DNA from: a bacterium
GTDB lineage: Bacteria > Planctomycetota > Planctomycetia > Pirellulales > Pirellulaceae
Direction: 5' to 3'
Assembly: GCA_016124445.1 (NCBI GenBank)
Contig: WGNR01000007.1
Span: forward strand, 1 to 47,238
Length of the DNA stretch: 47,238 nt
Under the pieces are notes generated by a model, which worked only from the letters and a program-made list of their open reading frames with translations, had not been told where the DNA came from and searched no databases. Made by a program: the position numbers and the translations under genes. Each line of letters opens with the position of its first letter. The stretch's first letter is position 1. Positions 8,079 to 19,600 of the stretch are shown here, one piece after another.

Positions 8079-11000
8079 TTACTCTAGACCGTTTAATTCC
8101 GTTTTCAGCTCTTTCAATTCATAAATGAAGGGATTGACGATTGGTCCACTGGTACCCGGTGCAATTTCGTCGACATGTTCGCACACTTTCCAGATACTGT
8201 CGTGAAATGAGAAGCGAGTATTTCCGCCTTGGTTAACTTTGTTTTCTAGTGAGGTAATGACAATTCGCTGCACCTCGCCGGTGCAAAACGGCCACTTGAG
8301 AACATCTAGTAGTTCCTCAGGACTGGCATGTTGGCACCATGTTTCTACCACTGCTTCCGTATTCGCTCGTTCTTCCGGGCTTGTTTGATCTTCTGGATTG
8401 CGATAAAGCCAGCCAGTCGCGTCAAAGCCTGGATCTTCTGGCCTTGATTCTGAGTTGGTCGCTAACGCGGAAGCCAATGCGAATCGATAGGTTTGGCGAG
8501 CCTTGGGAATGTTCTCGCACATCAAACATAGATACCTTCCCAAACTGGCAACCTGACGTGCGCTGGCCGCCTTGGAAGTTGACAATTCCTCGACTCGAGG
8601 GATCACTAAATCCGAAGCGAGCTTGGGCTTGCGTTCCAAGCCCCTCACGCAAAGCACCAGTTGAGCCCGCAAAAAATGCTTAATGGAACTCGCAGCGATG
8701 TCCTTTCGATTTAAGCCAAGATTGATTGAAGTCCCCAACTTGTGACGGTCCTCATCCGTGAGTTGGGGTACAAGATGAGAAAAGAGGTAGCCCAGTTGCG
8801 ATACGTAAAGAGACTGCTTACTGAGCCTCAAGTTCTCATCCCTAACTTTCTTTTGGGCCTCATCGAAGTCCAAAACAACGAGATTCTCACGCTTGGCTTG
8901 TAGTTCGTAGTACGATTCCTCCTCCTTTAGCAAGTCCTTCAGCAGGAGATCAATAAACGCTAGTTTGGCTTCCGATTCTGAAAAACTACAGATTTTAGTA
9001 ACGGATGTAATGAGTGTCGCATTAGGATCTGGCAACGTTGTCCTCCACCACTCGCTGCCCCGAATGTTGCCTGGTTGCAGGAACTTCATAATCTGATGCG
9101 CTTGCTGCAGACTATCCTTGGAAGCGTCCTCTGCTGAGAGTCGTTCGCGAAGCGATGCAGATACCATACCCAGGAAGCCCACCCGATAGTAATTAACCAG
9201 TTTATCTGGGGCTTCCTTAGCATCGCGTGTTGGTACTGGAATGCTGTCAATCGCAATCCCTATTTCTTTAAAGCCGGTTCTGGCCATGTCATCATCGATA
9301 TACTTGACGAGCGCCTCTAGAACAGCACTAAGGCTATGGAACTTGTGTGTGTTGTCATCTTCTTGCGTAATCAAAGCGCCCAATAATTCTTCAAAGTTTC
9401 GGTTAGCATCATCTGTGTTTAGGCACCACGCCAATTCCTTCAATGTATTGTCGATCTTCGTTAGAAGGGTTGGATCCGTATTGGCGGTCCTAAGCAGGGT
9501 TACTGAAAGGTGCTCCATGATTTTTCTGGCCAGAATTTTATCTTTGCCAGTCGATAACAAATTCACGATCTTGGATGTTGTGAATAGCAACTCTACCTCT
9601 TGCGCGAGATTGTCTGCGAAATGTGCTTGAGAAAGGTCAAATAGGGATTCCGCCAGCGTGTTAGCTTCTTCAGCCGGCATCCTTTGAGCAAGTCGTAAGA
9701 GCACGGTGTCAATACTTTCGATTGGCTCCGCAGTCGACCAGTTGCTGGTCTTCAGCAATTCCAAAAGTTGATTACTTGTATGGTCACGGAGTTCGTCAGA
9801 CAAGTTGATGGCGAGATCTGCCAAGCCATTGTCAATCCAGGCTAAGTCACTCCCATCAATCCGTTTGTCATCTCCGTAAAATTGGATCAAACGGTCGACT
9901 TCGGTGGACGCGAATTGCTTGAAGCATTCGTCTGAGCAATACAGTGAAATGGCAGCGAGCGCACGGCTCACCTGGAGCCTTGTTTTGAGATTATTCTCTG
10001 GATTTTTGACCAGGAACTGTTCAATGCGAAGCGCGATTTCATCAACCTCTGGTGGGTCAAGATGTTGAATTAAAAGCGGTAGGATCAAGCAAAGATTGCG
10101 ATCTAGCAAAGTAGATTTCTTTTCTTTGTCGAGCAAAGTATCGGTGATTTGCTGAGAGAGGGACCTCGCACCGACGGTTGACGTCTCGTTGGAAACAGCG
10201 AGCAGAGCGGAGGCTAAGAGCGACCGCAAGTTCTCGGACGGGGGATTGGCAGGAGATTGCATAGCCACGAACAGACGAGCTGCAATGTCATCGGCGGTAG
10301 CGGCTGATAGTCGTGGAGCAAGGTATTCAAATAGGACGCGGAGCAAGTCTGCCTGCGATTGCGAAAGATTTGCTGGGTCCTCAAGGCGGCGCATTAGCCG
10401 ATTAGCAATCATGTTGCATTCGTTTTCAGAAGTTACCAGTTGCTGTTGAACTTCGCCTTTGAAAAAACTAGGCACGCTGCCTTCTGGATCTATGGGTGAA
10501 ATGGCAACGGTGACGAAGCATTCAAGTACTTGAGATAGTTCATTTGCCTGATTGCTCGGTGGCAATACCGAGAGCAATCTCCGCATTTGGTTGCGACTTT
10601 GGTAATTATGTGGATGAACGAGTAAGACTTTGAATACCCGAATCAACAGCGATCGCCGCGCATCTTCCGGTAAGTGGCCTGACAATACAATTGTTCCTTC
10701 CACCTGATCAGCACGGATGTAAGGGGCGCCATCCAAATTCCGAACGAGTATTTCGCCGGCATTACCAAGCGTTTCTTCTGTGACTAATGGCGACGTTTGG
10801 CGAATCACGCCAACGGCCTGTTGCATGGCAACATCGTTGTAGGAATTTGCATTGCTTACCAAGTAATTGATCGACTTGGCAAAGCAACTTTCGGCAATTT
10901 TCTTTGTTGCCGTCGCGTCGGGATCGAGTTCGCTCAGGAAATCTCGCTCTGAAAAACGACTGGGGGAGGTTGGGGTCCCCACGAGCCCATACGCCTTTCG

Positions 11001-12824
11001 TTGTAAGTTCTGACGCAGAGACAGATTTAGCCCCAAGGCTGCCCGCAGGCCCTGGGCCTGACGGCGGACCCCTCCTTGTAGCTTGTCAGCATCTTCCATC
11101 CACCTTTCAAGCAACTCCTTGCGGACTTCGACTTGGGCAGGTTCGATCGCAGCGACCTCCCAAAGACTGTCCCTTTCGCCTGAGGGGGCAAAAACGGATT
11201 CCGTGCTTCCAATGGTCCGAGAGTAATTCGTGACGCGCGCTGTTTTAACGCGTTGCAACAGACCGATGTAGACGACAGTTACCCAAATTATTCCCAAGAT
11301 GATAATGCCACTTATTGCCGCATACGAGAACCCAACAATAAACCGTTGCCGACGACTTCGATCGATCATCCGGATGACATCATCGAACGTGGCCCGGTCA
11401 ACGCTTCGACCAGCATCATACCTCTCGGCCCATGCGGAGTTGGGGTTGAGTTCGTTACGCCATTCAATGGCTCGCGTAAGTAGTTTTCCCTTCAGGACCT
11501 TTTCTTTGGCATCCAGATAGTCTTGAAACTGACGATAGGAAGCGACATGTCGTTCTTCAACTTCGCGCCACTTCCTTAGCTGTTCCCAGTTCCGCAGAAG
11601 CGCCTCATGGCAGACATCAAGATGGGTCTCCTCAGTGAAATGCCCTTTAGAGACAAGTGGAAGTATAAATGTGCAATCCTCTCTCTGAAAACATTGGACG
11701 ATTGACATTACCTTCGCCAGGCTCGCCCCGGTGACCGACATGACCTCCTTGACGGTTGGCTGTCGCCGGATCAATTGTCCCTCAGAGCCTGAGTCGCATA
11801 AAAGCAGGAACATCCTCTTGGCTATCAGTTCGTCACCCGGGTCCCTCAGATGGTTCTGGAAAATCTCATCAGCGTGCTGTGACAAGGATCCTTTGACACC
11901 GCCCGCGGCATCGTAATGATCGTATGTCAAATCTTCGGATCCAGAATCGATCATCCGCTGCCAGGCCCGCAGCAGCGCGTGCTGCGCGAGTGGCAAGTGG
12001 TCCGGTCGATCGCCTGCTTCATTGATGATGTGATTGACGAGGTGCTGTTGAAAGGTGAAAGGGAAGTATCCGCGAGTACTTCGTTTGGCAGGGGATTCAA
12101 TCGCGTCCGTGAGTTGTTCTCGATTCAAACGTGGAATCAAAAACTGATTCCTGCTGACGGCCTCTGGCAACCCCAGAAATGCGTCGCAGTCTCCAATAAA
12201 ATCGGATCGCATCGTAACAATGACTCGAATTGGCGGATCACTATCGAAGTCTCCGGAGATCAGCATCTTGGCGAACATCGAAGCCTCATGGCGCAAGTCG
12301 TCAAGTTCTCTTTGCTTGTCATCACTAAGCCTTCGTCGAAAACGAAACAATTCCTCAAACTGGTCTACCAGAATCAGTACCGGCTTGTCTGCCAGCTTGC
12401 CTGATGCCTGAAGTATCGCTCGAGGCGTTTGCTCACAAAGCAGGATATCAGCGAGCCGCTCCCGCTCCTCTTTAGTTGGTTCAATGTCGTCAACATGCTC
12501 ACTGCCAGTGTCGGAAGATGGTCCGCGGTCCAGCGTTCGGAGAAGGCGTAGATAGGGACGTCGACCTGGCGTCATTCGGTAGACTTGCCAGTCTTCGCAG
12601 TCCAGCAGATAGCCACGGTTAAGCGCGGGAATTAGCCCTGCATGCACGAGGGAAGATTTGCCGCATCCGCTGGACCCAACGACGGCCACGAACGGAGATT
12701 TATCGAGCCGCCCCAGAAGGGCAACAGTATGTTGCTCCCGGCCGAAGAAAACGAAGTTGTCGCTCGCACAGAAAGGACGAATGCCAACGAATGGAGAGAT
12801 GGGTTTGGGAGGCTTATCAATCAC
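8079..12824 (-). CDS. nSTAND1-type NTPase with membrane segment and long helical tail
   Basis: The 1581-residue protein starts with a GTG. After PFVGIRPFCASDNFVFFGRE comes the novel-STAND-1 NTPase: Walker A GSSGCGKSS at 50-58, Walker B ILVDQFEELF at 151-160 and a sensor-like VIVTMRSDFIG. A winged-helix-like stretch follows, then one membrane segment near residues 494-520 (YAAISGIIILGIIWVTVVYI). The remaining 1000 residues are Leu/Ala-rich helices suggesting ARM/HEAT-like repeats, probably the sensing part. STAND NTPases oligomerise on detecting a trigger and activate an effector, here most likely the TIR protein encoded just upstream; the two genes overlap by four bases (GTGA). The internal membrane segment suggests membrane anchoring. 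The target sensed is unknown. Confidence 0.85.
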   Translation of the reverse strand: MIDKPPKPISPFVGIRPFCASDNFVFFGREQHTVALLGRLDKSPFVAVVGSSGCGKSSLVHAGLIPALNRGYLLDCEDWQVYRMTPGRRPYLRLLRTLDRGPSSDTGSEHVDDIEPTKEERERLADILLCEQTPRAILQASGKLADKPVLILVDQFEELFRFRRRLSDDKQRELDDLRHEASMFAKMLISGDFDSDPPIRVIVTMRSDFIGDCDAFLGLPEAVSRNQFLIPRLNREQLTDAIESPAKRSTRGYFPFTFQQHLVNHIINEAGDRPDHLPLAQHALLRAWQRMIDSGSEDLTYDHYDAAGGVKGSLSQHADEIFQNHLRDPGDELIAKRMFLLLCDSGSEGQLIRRQPTVKEVMSVTGASLAKVMSIVQCFQREDCTFILPLVSKGHFTEETHLDVCHEALLRNWEQLRKWREVEERHVASYRQFQDYLDAKEKVLKGKLLTRAIEWRNELNPNSAWAERYDAGRSVDRATFDDVIRMIDRSRRQRFIVGFSYAAISGIIILGIIWVTVVYIGLLQRVKTARVTNYSRTIGSTESVFAPSGERDSLWEVAAIEPAQVEVRKELLERWMEDADKLQGGVRRQAQGLRAALGLNLSLRQNLQRKAYGLVGTPTSPSRFSERDFLSELDPDATATKKIAESCFAKSINYLVSNANSYNDVAMQQAVGVIRQTSPLVTEETLGNAGEILVRNLDGAPYIRADQVEGTIVLSGHLPEDARRSLLIRVFKVLLVHPHNYQSRNQMRRLLSVLPPSNQANELSQVLECFVTVAISPIDPEGSVPSFFKGEVQQQLVTSENECNMIANRLMRRLEDPANLSQSQADLLRVLFEYLAPRLSAATADDIAARLFVAMQSPANPPSENLRSLLASALLAVSNETSTVGARSLSQQITDTLLDKEKKSTLLDRNLCLILPLLIQHLDPPEVDEIALRIEQFLVKNPENNLKTRLQVSRALAAISLYCSDECFKQFASTEVDRLIQFYGDDKRIDGSDLAWIDNGLADLAINLSDELRDHTSNQLLELLKTSNWSTAEPIESIDTVLLRLAQRMPAEEANTLAESLFDLSQAHFADNLAQEVELLFTTSKIVNLLSTGKDKILARKIMEHLSVTLLRTANTDPTLLTKIDNTLKELAWCLNTDDANRNFEELLGALITQEDDNTHKFHSLSAVLEALVKYIDDDMARTGFKEIGIAIDSIPVPTRDAKEAPDKLVNYYRVGFLGMVSASLRERLSAEDASKDSLQQAHQIMKFLQPGNIRGSEWWRTTLPDPNATLITSVTKICSFSESEAKLAFIDLLLKDLLKEEESYYELQAKRENLVVLDFDEAQKKVRDENLRLSKQSLYVSQLGYLFSHLVPQLTDEDRHKLGTSINLGLNRKDIAASSIKHFLRAQLVLCVRGLERKPKLASDLVIPRVEELSTSKAASARQVASLGRYLCLMCENIPKARQTYRFALASALATNSESRPEDPGFDATGWLYRNPEDQTSPEERANTEAVVETWCQHASPEELLDVLKWPFCTGEVQRIVITSLENKVNQGGNTRFSFHDSIWKVCEHVDEIAPGTSGPIVNPFIYELKELKTELNGLE

Positions 12825-14245
12825 TGGATATACACTCGAATACGATCACAAAAGGCATTAAAACTGCAAGAATCTTCGACCGTAATCTGATAAACATATT
12901 GAGGCAGTCTGAGGCGAAGTATTGTAAATGGGTTCTCCGCTTCTGTTGGAGGCCAGAACGCGATCGCAATTGGCGGAAACCGATCGTGTCTCTCCATTTG
13001 GTGGTATCGACTTTGTATCAACCGGACGACTGTCAGAAAATCATCAGACATTGCCGGGGAATTTTTAGATGTGTCGATCGAATCTCTATTACACGCGATT
13101 ACGAGTCCATGAAGCTTCTCAACATTCAGTTCGGTATCGATTGCGTCTTTAAGTGAGTCGATTTGTCTTGGCTCAAGTCGAAAGTCGTGATCAGATTCTA
13201 AGACCTCAAGTAGCATGTCGAAAATGGAATACTTGTCCCTTGTTGGGATCGCGACTTGTACCACGGGTTGCGCCATCGCGCAATCGAACACCTGGTTGTT
13301 CCTGATTTTTCCAAGTAGGCGTGTGATTGTGCCGAGGAACTCTCGAAAGTTGTTTCGAAACACGTCGGCACCCCTAATAAAGCGATCTCGCTCGGAAATG
13401 TTTTCTCCATATTCCGTTGCTGGACAGAATCGCAAGGTACGCAGGCCAAGCTTAACAGCCGTCTCGTAGAGAAATTCGTCCGTTCCCTCTCGATTCATGT
13501 CGTCTCGTCCGAGCAACTGAATAAAAACGCTGCATTTAAGCATTGCCTTCAGCTCTTCCGTGGCATCAATCTTGTCAGTTTCAAAATCATGATCTGGCAG
13601 TACCCTCCAGCAATGTTTCTCTAAGTGCTCCTTAACCTGCTGACGACTCGGCACGGCATCACGAATTCTCATTTCGGCCGGGCAATCCGCCAAATAAATG
13701 CAATGTTCCAGGTCAACATGCATGGGCGTGTCGTTAAAGGGAATGTCTCGATAATGATGCTCCAAAAGTTCGATGCGAGCGACGATCTGGTCGACGATTT
13801 TCTCAACTGAGGTTACCACCGCGCTAATTGCATCCTCTGGGAGGCCGGGAACGTCCCCTTTGCCGACACGTATCGGATATATCCGTAGGAATCGAAGTGG
13901 CACGCCGAGGTCATCTTTGGGCTCATCATCGGACGTGGGCAGGAATAGCAACTGCCGGATAATACGCCACTCGAAATTTGTCCATCTCTTGTTGCCATAC
14001 TCTTCCGAGATGCATGGGATAAGGAGTGTCCGCTCATCCTTGTAAATGCTGCGGAACGTATCGGACCTCGCCCCAACGGTATCTTCATCGGGGTAGAAGA
14101 AAACGCGAGAACGCTCTCCCGTAGCGAGTTGCGACGGATCGAGTCGCTCTTTTAACGCATCACTGATCGGCTTGACTAGATTTTTCTGCTCGCCGGCTAA
14201 CGAAAATGCGATGCGAAACGGACGTTGAGCGGGTCTGTGGCTCAT
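12821..14245 (-). CDS. TIR-domain protein with a second TIR/DUF4062-like domain
   Basis: I start this at the ATG at 14245; a TTG two codons earlier is possible. Residues about 10-150 are TIR-like: FRIAFSLAGEQKNLVKPISD, FFYPDEDT, and EEYGNKRWTNFEWRI, whose W-x3-E holds the glutamate used by NAD-cleaving TIRs (about residue 92). A second domain near 170-290 (IYLADCPAEM, RQQVKEHLEKHCWRVLPDHD, SVFIQLLGRDD) resembles the DUF4062/TIR-like modules often linked to STAND proteins. The last third resembles a degenerate receiver-like module. It is coupled to the nSTAND1 gene by a GTGA overlap. The likely role is effector of a TIR-STAND defence pair acting by NAD depletion; the NADase activity is inferred. 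Confidence 0.78.
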   Translation of the reverse strand: MSHRPAQRPFRIAFSLAGEQKNLVKPISDALKERLDPSQLATGERSRVFFYPDEDTVGARSDTFRSIYKDERTLLIPCISEEYGNKRWTNFEWRIIRQLLFLPTSDDEPKDDLGVPLRFLRIYPIRVGKGDVPGLPEDAISAVVTSVEKIVDQIVARIELLEHHYRDIPFNDTPMHVDLEHCIYLADCPAEMRIRDAVPSRQQVKEHLEKHCWRVLPDHDFETDKIDATEELKAMLKCSVFIQLLGRDDMNREGTDEFLYETAVKLGLRTLRFCPATEYGENISERDRFIRGADVFRNNFREFLGTITRLLGKIRNNQVFDCAMAQPVVQVAIPTRDKYSIFDMLLEVLESDHDFRLEPRQIDSLKDAIDTELNVEKLHGLVIACNRDSIDTSKNSPAMSDDFLTVVRLIQSRYHQMERHDRFPPIAIAFWPPTEAENPFTILRLRLPQYVYQITVEDSCSFNAFCDRIRVYIQ

Positions 14246-14457
14246 AGGCAAGAGTCCGGAAAGAATTAGCTAGAAAACGTCGTCAAAGGTGCTTGTGTCA
14301 AGCAATATGATTTGCTCATTTATACTAGAGGTTTAGTCGATTGCAATTAAAAAAGGCACTATCATCGATTGTCTAAATTGGCCCGCGCGATGACGACACA
14401 TTGCCCTAGGCAAGAGAGCCGATAGCCCAACGCAAAATATGGGAAATACGCGGTGCA

Positions 14458-16488
14458 ATGGCGAATTCTGACCGGCATGAAAAACCCAATGTTTCAGAAT
14501 CAAGTTACCTTCCGCAGTTGGATACATTGCGGGGAGTTGCATGCCTGCTGGTATTGCTTGCCCATTTGAATCAGGTGCCTGCTCTCGCCCCCATACCTGT
14601 TTGCCTAGGTACCCTAGGGGTCGGCTTGTTTTTCGTGCTTTCGGGATACTTGATTACCAGGATCCTAATCAGGCTAAAGCAAGACCGACAGGGGCTCAAT
14701 GAGTTCTATAACCATCGGGCGGCGAGAATTCTGCCTGTTTATTACTTGACACTATTTGTGATTGCCGTTGCATGGCCTGGAATTCACATTGTCTGGCCCG
14801 CAACGTTCTCGTTTAACCTGTTTTTCGTTTCCAGTTCTCGAGAGTATTTCGCCGTCGCGCACGGAGATGGGTTAACTTCTCCTATCGCTCATACCTGGAG
14901 CCTGTGCGTCGAGGAGCAATATTATTGGACTTGGCCGGTTCTTGTCTGGCTGATCCCTTTGAAAGTAGTGCGATGGATTCCGCTTGGCTGCATTTTTGCG
15001 ACACCTCTTATTACATGGGGATGTGCTTGGGGACTGGAGGTTCGTGACTTGCAACCGCAGGCAATCGAAGGAATGCTTGGGCGATTAACGCCAACGCAAT
15101 TGGTTGGGCTGAGTTGTGGCTCATTGATTGCATTGCACGAGAATTGGCTGCTGAGACCGCTCTCGATTAGTAGACCTTGGGCCGTTAGGCTGCACGGGAT
15201 CATCGCCATGGTCGTGTTGGGAGTGGTGCTTCCTTATTGGCTTGTAACGATCAGATTACCCATCGCAGCTGGGTTAGAGCGGTATCTTGCAGGGACGATG
15301 CTGCATTTGTGCTGCGCCGCAATCTTCGCGATCACACTGCTTACACCCTGGCTCGGCCGTATTCAAGTGCTTCGATGGCTTGGAAAAATAAGCTACGGCG
15401 CATACCTCTTTCATCTACCAATCTACGTGGCTCTGGGGCTGACGAATGGAATCAATCAGGCTTCGCTCGCTCTCGCCATCTTGGCGGTCGCATTAACTCT
15501 GGGATTGGCGTGTGCATCGTATTTTGCGTTCGAGTCGCCGATACGAACCCTTGTACGCGAAAATGAACGAGCTTTCACCTGGGGAAGCTCCGTAAGAGTT
15601 TCGGCGGGTTCGGTTTTTATGGCTTTCATCGCACTCGTTTTCGTGGCAGAGACGCTCAAGTGGCCTGATTTATTTCCGGTTGTGCCCGAGCATTGGCGAA
15701 CACAAATTCCCTTGGCTAACGATCATGGGACTATTCCTGAAACGATGGGCGAGGGTCTCACTAGGTCAATTCGCGCTGAGTTGCCGACGGAGTGGTCGTA
15801 CTATTCCCACGGTATTCTGCATGAGGTGGACAAAGAGGGGTTCAGAAGATCCAGGCCGTTTCCGGCGAAGACAGATGGCGTCCCGAGAATTGTCGTCCTA
15901 GGCGATTCTTATGCCTTCGGGCAATGCGTAGAAGCAGATCAAGTATTAAGTGCCGAAATCGAGCGAATCTGTTTGAAAAGAGGGATGCCGATCGAAGCCC
16001 TAAACGTCGCTAGGCCAGGGTCCGAAATCGAAGACGTTCGCGATGTACTCAGGACGAAGTGCCGAGAACTGAATCCCGAAGTCGTCGTTTATGCCGCAAC
16101 CATTAGTGATTATTTCGCCCCTTATATGTCTTATGAAAATAGAACAGCGAGTGATATTCGAGAGAAGGCTCACTATGCAAAACGCTTTCGTAAGGCATTG
16201 CGAGAAATACAAGTGGAGTGCCGTCAACGCGATACTCTATTGGTTGTAGTGTTCTTTACACAGTTTCCAAATGACCCAGAGACCTGGAAGATGGCGGAGT
16301 TTACGGAGTCGATTTTTGAAAGTGAAGGCGTCGATTTTATTGCGTTGAAGCCATTCCTTGAAAAATACCGAGACCGCAGTTTCCCAGCGAGTGAGTTCGA
16401 CGTACATCCTAGCGCTGAGTGCCATCATATCTTTGCGGAAATGGTCGCTGACGAGCTCGAGCGGCTGAGGCGAGAGAAAAGGTGGTAG
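14458..16488 (+). CDS. Acyltransferase-3 fused to an SGNH hydrolase domain
   Basis: The 676-residue protein begins with LDTLRGVACLLVLLAHL, the signature of membrane acyltransferase-3 (OafA-like) O-acetylases, and has about ten membrane segments to residue 400 (including LSGYLITRI and HTWSLCVEEQYYWTWPVL). The C-terminal part from about residue 475 is an SGNH/GDSL hydrolase: IVVLGDSYAFGQ (catalytic Ser block), an Asn/Gly-poor middle block, and DVHPS (Asp-x-His) near the end. AT3-SGNH fusions O-acetylate surface sugars, with the SGNH part handing on the acyl group outside the membrane. It fits the polysaccharide genes at 0.8-8 kb although conflict genes lie between. The 210 bp before it are shared with the divergent TIR gene. 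Confidence 0.85.
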   Translation: MANSDRHEKPNVSESSYLPQLDTLRGVACLLVLLAHLNQVPALAPIPVCLGTLGVGLFFVLSGYLITRILIRLKQDRQGLNEFYNHRAARILPVYYLTLFVIAVAWPGIHIVWPATFSFNLFFVSSSREYFAVAHGDGLTSPIAHTWSLCVEEQYYWTWPVLVWLIPLKVVRWIPLGCIFATPLITWGCAWGLEVRDLQPQAIEGMLGRLTPTQLVGLSCGSLIALHENWLLRPLSISRPWAVRLHGIIAMVVLGVVLPYWLVTIRLPIAAGLERYLAGTMLHLCCAAIFAITLLTPWLGRIQVLRWLGKISYGAYLFHLPIYVALGLTNGINQASLALAILAVALTLGLACASYFAFESPIRTLVRENERAFTWGSSVRVSAGSVFMAFIALVFVAETLKWPDLFPVVPEHWRTQIPLANDHGTIPETMGEGLTRSIRAELPTEWSYYSHGILHEVDKEGFRRSRPFPAKTDGVPRIVVLGDSYAFGQCVEADQVLSAEIERICLKRGMPIEALNVARPGSEIEDVRDVLRTKCRELNPEVVVYAATISDYFAPYMSYENRTASDIREKAHYAKRFRKALREIQVECRQRDTLLVVVFFTQFPNDPETWKMAEFTESIFESEGVDFIALKPFLEKYRDRSFPASEFDVHPSAECHHIFAEMVADELERLRREKRW

Positions 16489-16617
16489 GACAAGCGGGCC
16501 TGGGTCTAGTTTGCCCCACTCGGCTGGGTAACTTCGTCCTCTGTTCAATTCTTAGATGCTTGACGACTTAACAGCGAAACTCGCAACAGAAGGTTGTGTT
16601 TTCGTAGATCGCAGTAG

Positions 16618-19600
16618 ATGATGAGCCAGAATGCTCACGGTCACGCTTCCATTGAAGGCTTTTCCGAGGATCACAGCTTGAACTCAAAGCATCTTTCAAA
16701 TCAGCCAATCGCTCTATTCACCAACGATGGCAAGCATTGGATTCACCCAAAGCGAGAACCATTTTCCTGGAATACCTATGTTGAGAAACCTGAATATGAG
16801 ATTAAGAAAATTGTTATTGGCAACTTAGACTTCGGTAACGAGAACAATCGGCCAGAAGTTAAGATTCCTGATGATTTTGCAATTTGTTTTCCCGCGGTGA
16901 CCCATCTTTACCTGTGGCGGATAAAAGACCTTGAGGCCATTCCCGAACTACCTCTCTCCCTAGAATGCCTTGATATTCGCGGCTGCGAGCAATTGAATCG
17001 GATTCAATCCTTGCCATCTAATCTCAAGACGTTGGTTATCGAGGACTGCCCCCTGGCTCGCGTCACAGGAAACTATCACGATCAATTCTCGCAATTGACC
17101 GATGCAAGTTTTCGTGGATGCCCCAAAATCAGCCCAGCTTTTTTTGAAGCGGTCCAAAGCAATGCTTCGTGCATGCGAAGAATCGATCTATCCGATTGTC
17201 CGCAATTGGCATCCATTGCATCTTGGCCATCATCTCTCGAGAGAATTGAGCTTAATCTATGCGAAGGGCTTACTTCTTTGGCCGCCACATGGCCACCAAA
17301 CCTTAAGCGCCTAGGTCTAAGAGAGTCCAATCGCGTTGAAAGTCTACCCGCCTCTTTCCCGGAAAAGCTACAGTATCTCGACCTCTGTGGTACACGCAGC
17401 CTGCAAGAGCTACCAAGAATACCGGCAGGGTTGAGAACCCTCATTCTATTCGGCTCGGGCGTCAATCTACCTGCCAGCCTTTTTGGCGAAAACTGCTCGA
17501 CGAACGTCGCCGGGCCTGTTCAGGCCTATCTCAACGAGCTAGATCGAGATTCCAATCTGAACCTTGAGAGCCCAGTCGATGACGAAATCAAAGTCATCCT
17601 ATTGGGAGAGAGTCGTTGCGGTAAAACGTCTCTCGCGCGGCGCCTCGTCGATGATCGTTTTGACGAAACCGAAGACTCAACTCATGGCATCCAACTATGG
17701 GAAACGAAAATCAATATCCCGTCGATCGATTCTCAAAGCGGTCCAAAAGAGGCAACGCTTCACATCTGGGATTTTGCCGGACAGGATATTTATCACAATA
17801 CTCATCGCCTGTTTCTTCAGAGTGATGCCATTTTTCTCATTTGCCAAACTTTCCATGGCGATGGCCACGACTTGAAGTCCGACGCCGAATCGCAAAACCC
17901 AGAATTCGAATCGGACGATTTCCGTCGAAATCTGAATTACTGGCAGGAATTCGTCGCATCGCTCGGTGATGCCCCAGGAACCAATAAGCCACCTCCCGTT
18001 TTGATCGTAAATACTAAGTATGACCGCGACTCAGAGCCTGGTTCTGCTACCCAAACAAAGGCCCTCCCTGGGTCCGTTAACCTATCCGCAAAGAATCCCA
18101 ACATCGGATTCGACCAATTAAGACAGTGGCTTTCGAGTGAAATAGCCAAGATTCTATCACCGTCTCAGCGGAAAAAACTTGGTACCCGGCCAATGGCGGT
18201 GAAAAGGTTTCTTCAGAGAATCAAGGACCGCAATCAAAGGGCTATCACTGAAAGCCAAAAAAAGGGGTATCGAATCGCCCCACCCCGCCCTTGCATTCCA
18301 CGGACCTACTTCGATCGTTTAGTCATCAAAATCTGTGGCTGTGGCCACTACGCAGAGAATCCAAGCCTCTTGCTAGACTTCTTTCACAAAAGTGGTTTCG
18401 TCTACTTCAATGAACTGCAGATGCCGAATCAAATCATTCTGGATCAACGTTGGTCGATTGAAGGAATCTACACGGTTTTTCACCGACAGCGGTGTTGGCA
18501 GCAGCTAAAGGATCGCCGAGGAAGATTTACGGCATCAGACTTGGGAAACTGGGCCTGGAACGAACAAGGCTACAACTCTGATGAACAAGCAATTTTCCTG
18601 GAGTTCATGAAAGCTTGCGATATTTGCTTTACTCTTTTAACGCGACAGGACTCTGGCAAGCCTGAAACGTGCTACCTCACTCCAAGTGCACTACGTCGAG
18701 CTGATGAAGTCCAACGTGAAGCCGAAGACCATCGTTTGGGGATCGCAAAGACAGGAGAATCCATTGTTCTCGAAGACTCGTCCCTTAGCCGCAGTTCCAT
18801 CACACAGCTTTTGATTCAATTAGGCCAAAAATGGCGACGTGCCCCACTTTTTTGGAGATGGGGTGCCCAATTTCAGTCCTATCGACAGGGTGATTGGATC
18901 ACAAGCCTCACATTTGTGCACTTAGACTGGCAGCCACGTGCGGAGGACAGCTACGGCGGCAAGCTAACTTTCACTCAGTATGGACCTGACCACAGCTTCC
19001 TCCGGGCGATACTAAAGCAATGTCGCGATCTAATAGGATTCCACGGGGTCCGCCGCGATATCGAGTCAAAACTATCTGTGCTTGAAAAGCTAGACGTCCC
19101 CGATGATACATCGCCCAGTCCGTCAAGAGGCCATCGAGCTCTCTTTGATCCAGACACTATTGATGCCCACTCGCCAACAGAGCCCCAAGCGACCGCGGTC
19201 GAGATCAGCATATCCTTCGCAGGAGATGGCCAAGACCCCAACTTGAGATGGGAAGAACTTCCTGACGATTCTATCGAGAAGTGGCCTCGCGCACTGGCAA
19301 CCACTTTGCGACGAATGCAGTTTAAGGTGGACGAATATCGTTCAGAGCAGCAACGCAACTATGCCAATCGAGCGAGCGATCGAGCAAAGTTTTTAAACTT
19401 TCTCATGTCACGTGACTACATCATCGTTTTTCTAAGCTGGAAGTACTACGAATCGGAATGGTGCATGTATGAGTTCATGAAGGTCCTCGAACGTATGCCG
19501 CCTGACGGAACGCTTGACACCAACCAAGCACGTTTGGCCACATTCTCTGAGGCAATCTTTTCACAGTCGGTCCACGCGGGTGAAGTTGCCCAGAGACAAC

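Noticed and set aside
11916..12404. 162-residue plus-strand frame
   Set aside because: Antisense to the NTPase domain of the nSTAND1 gene.
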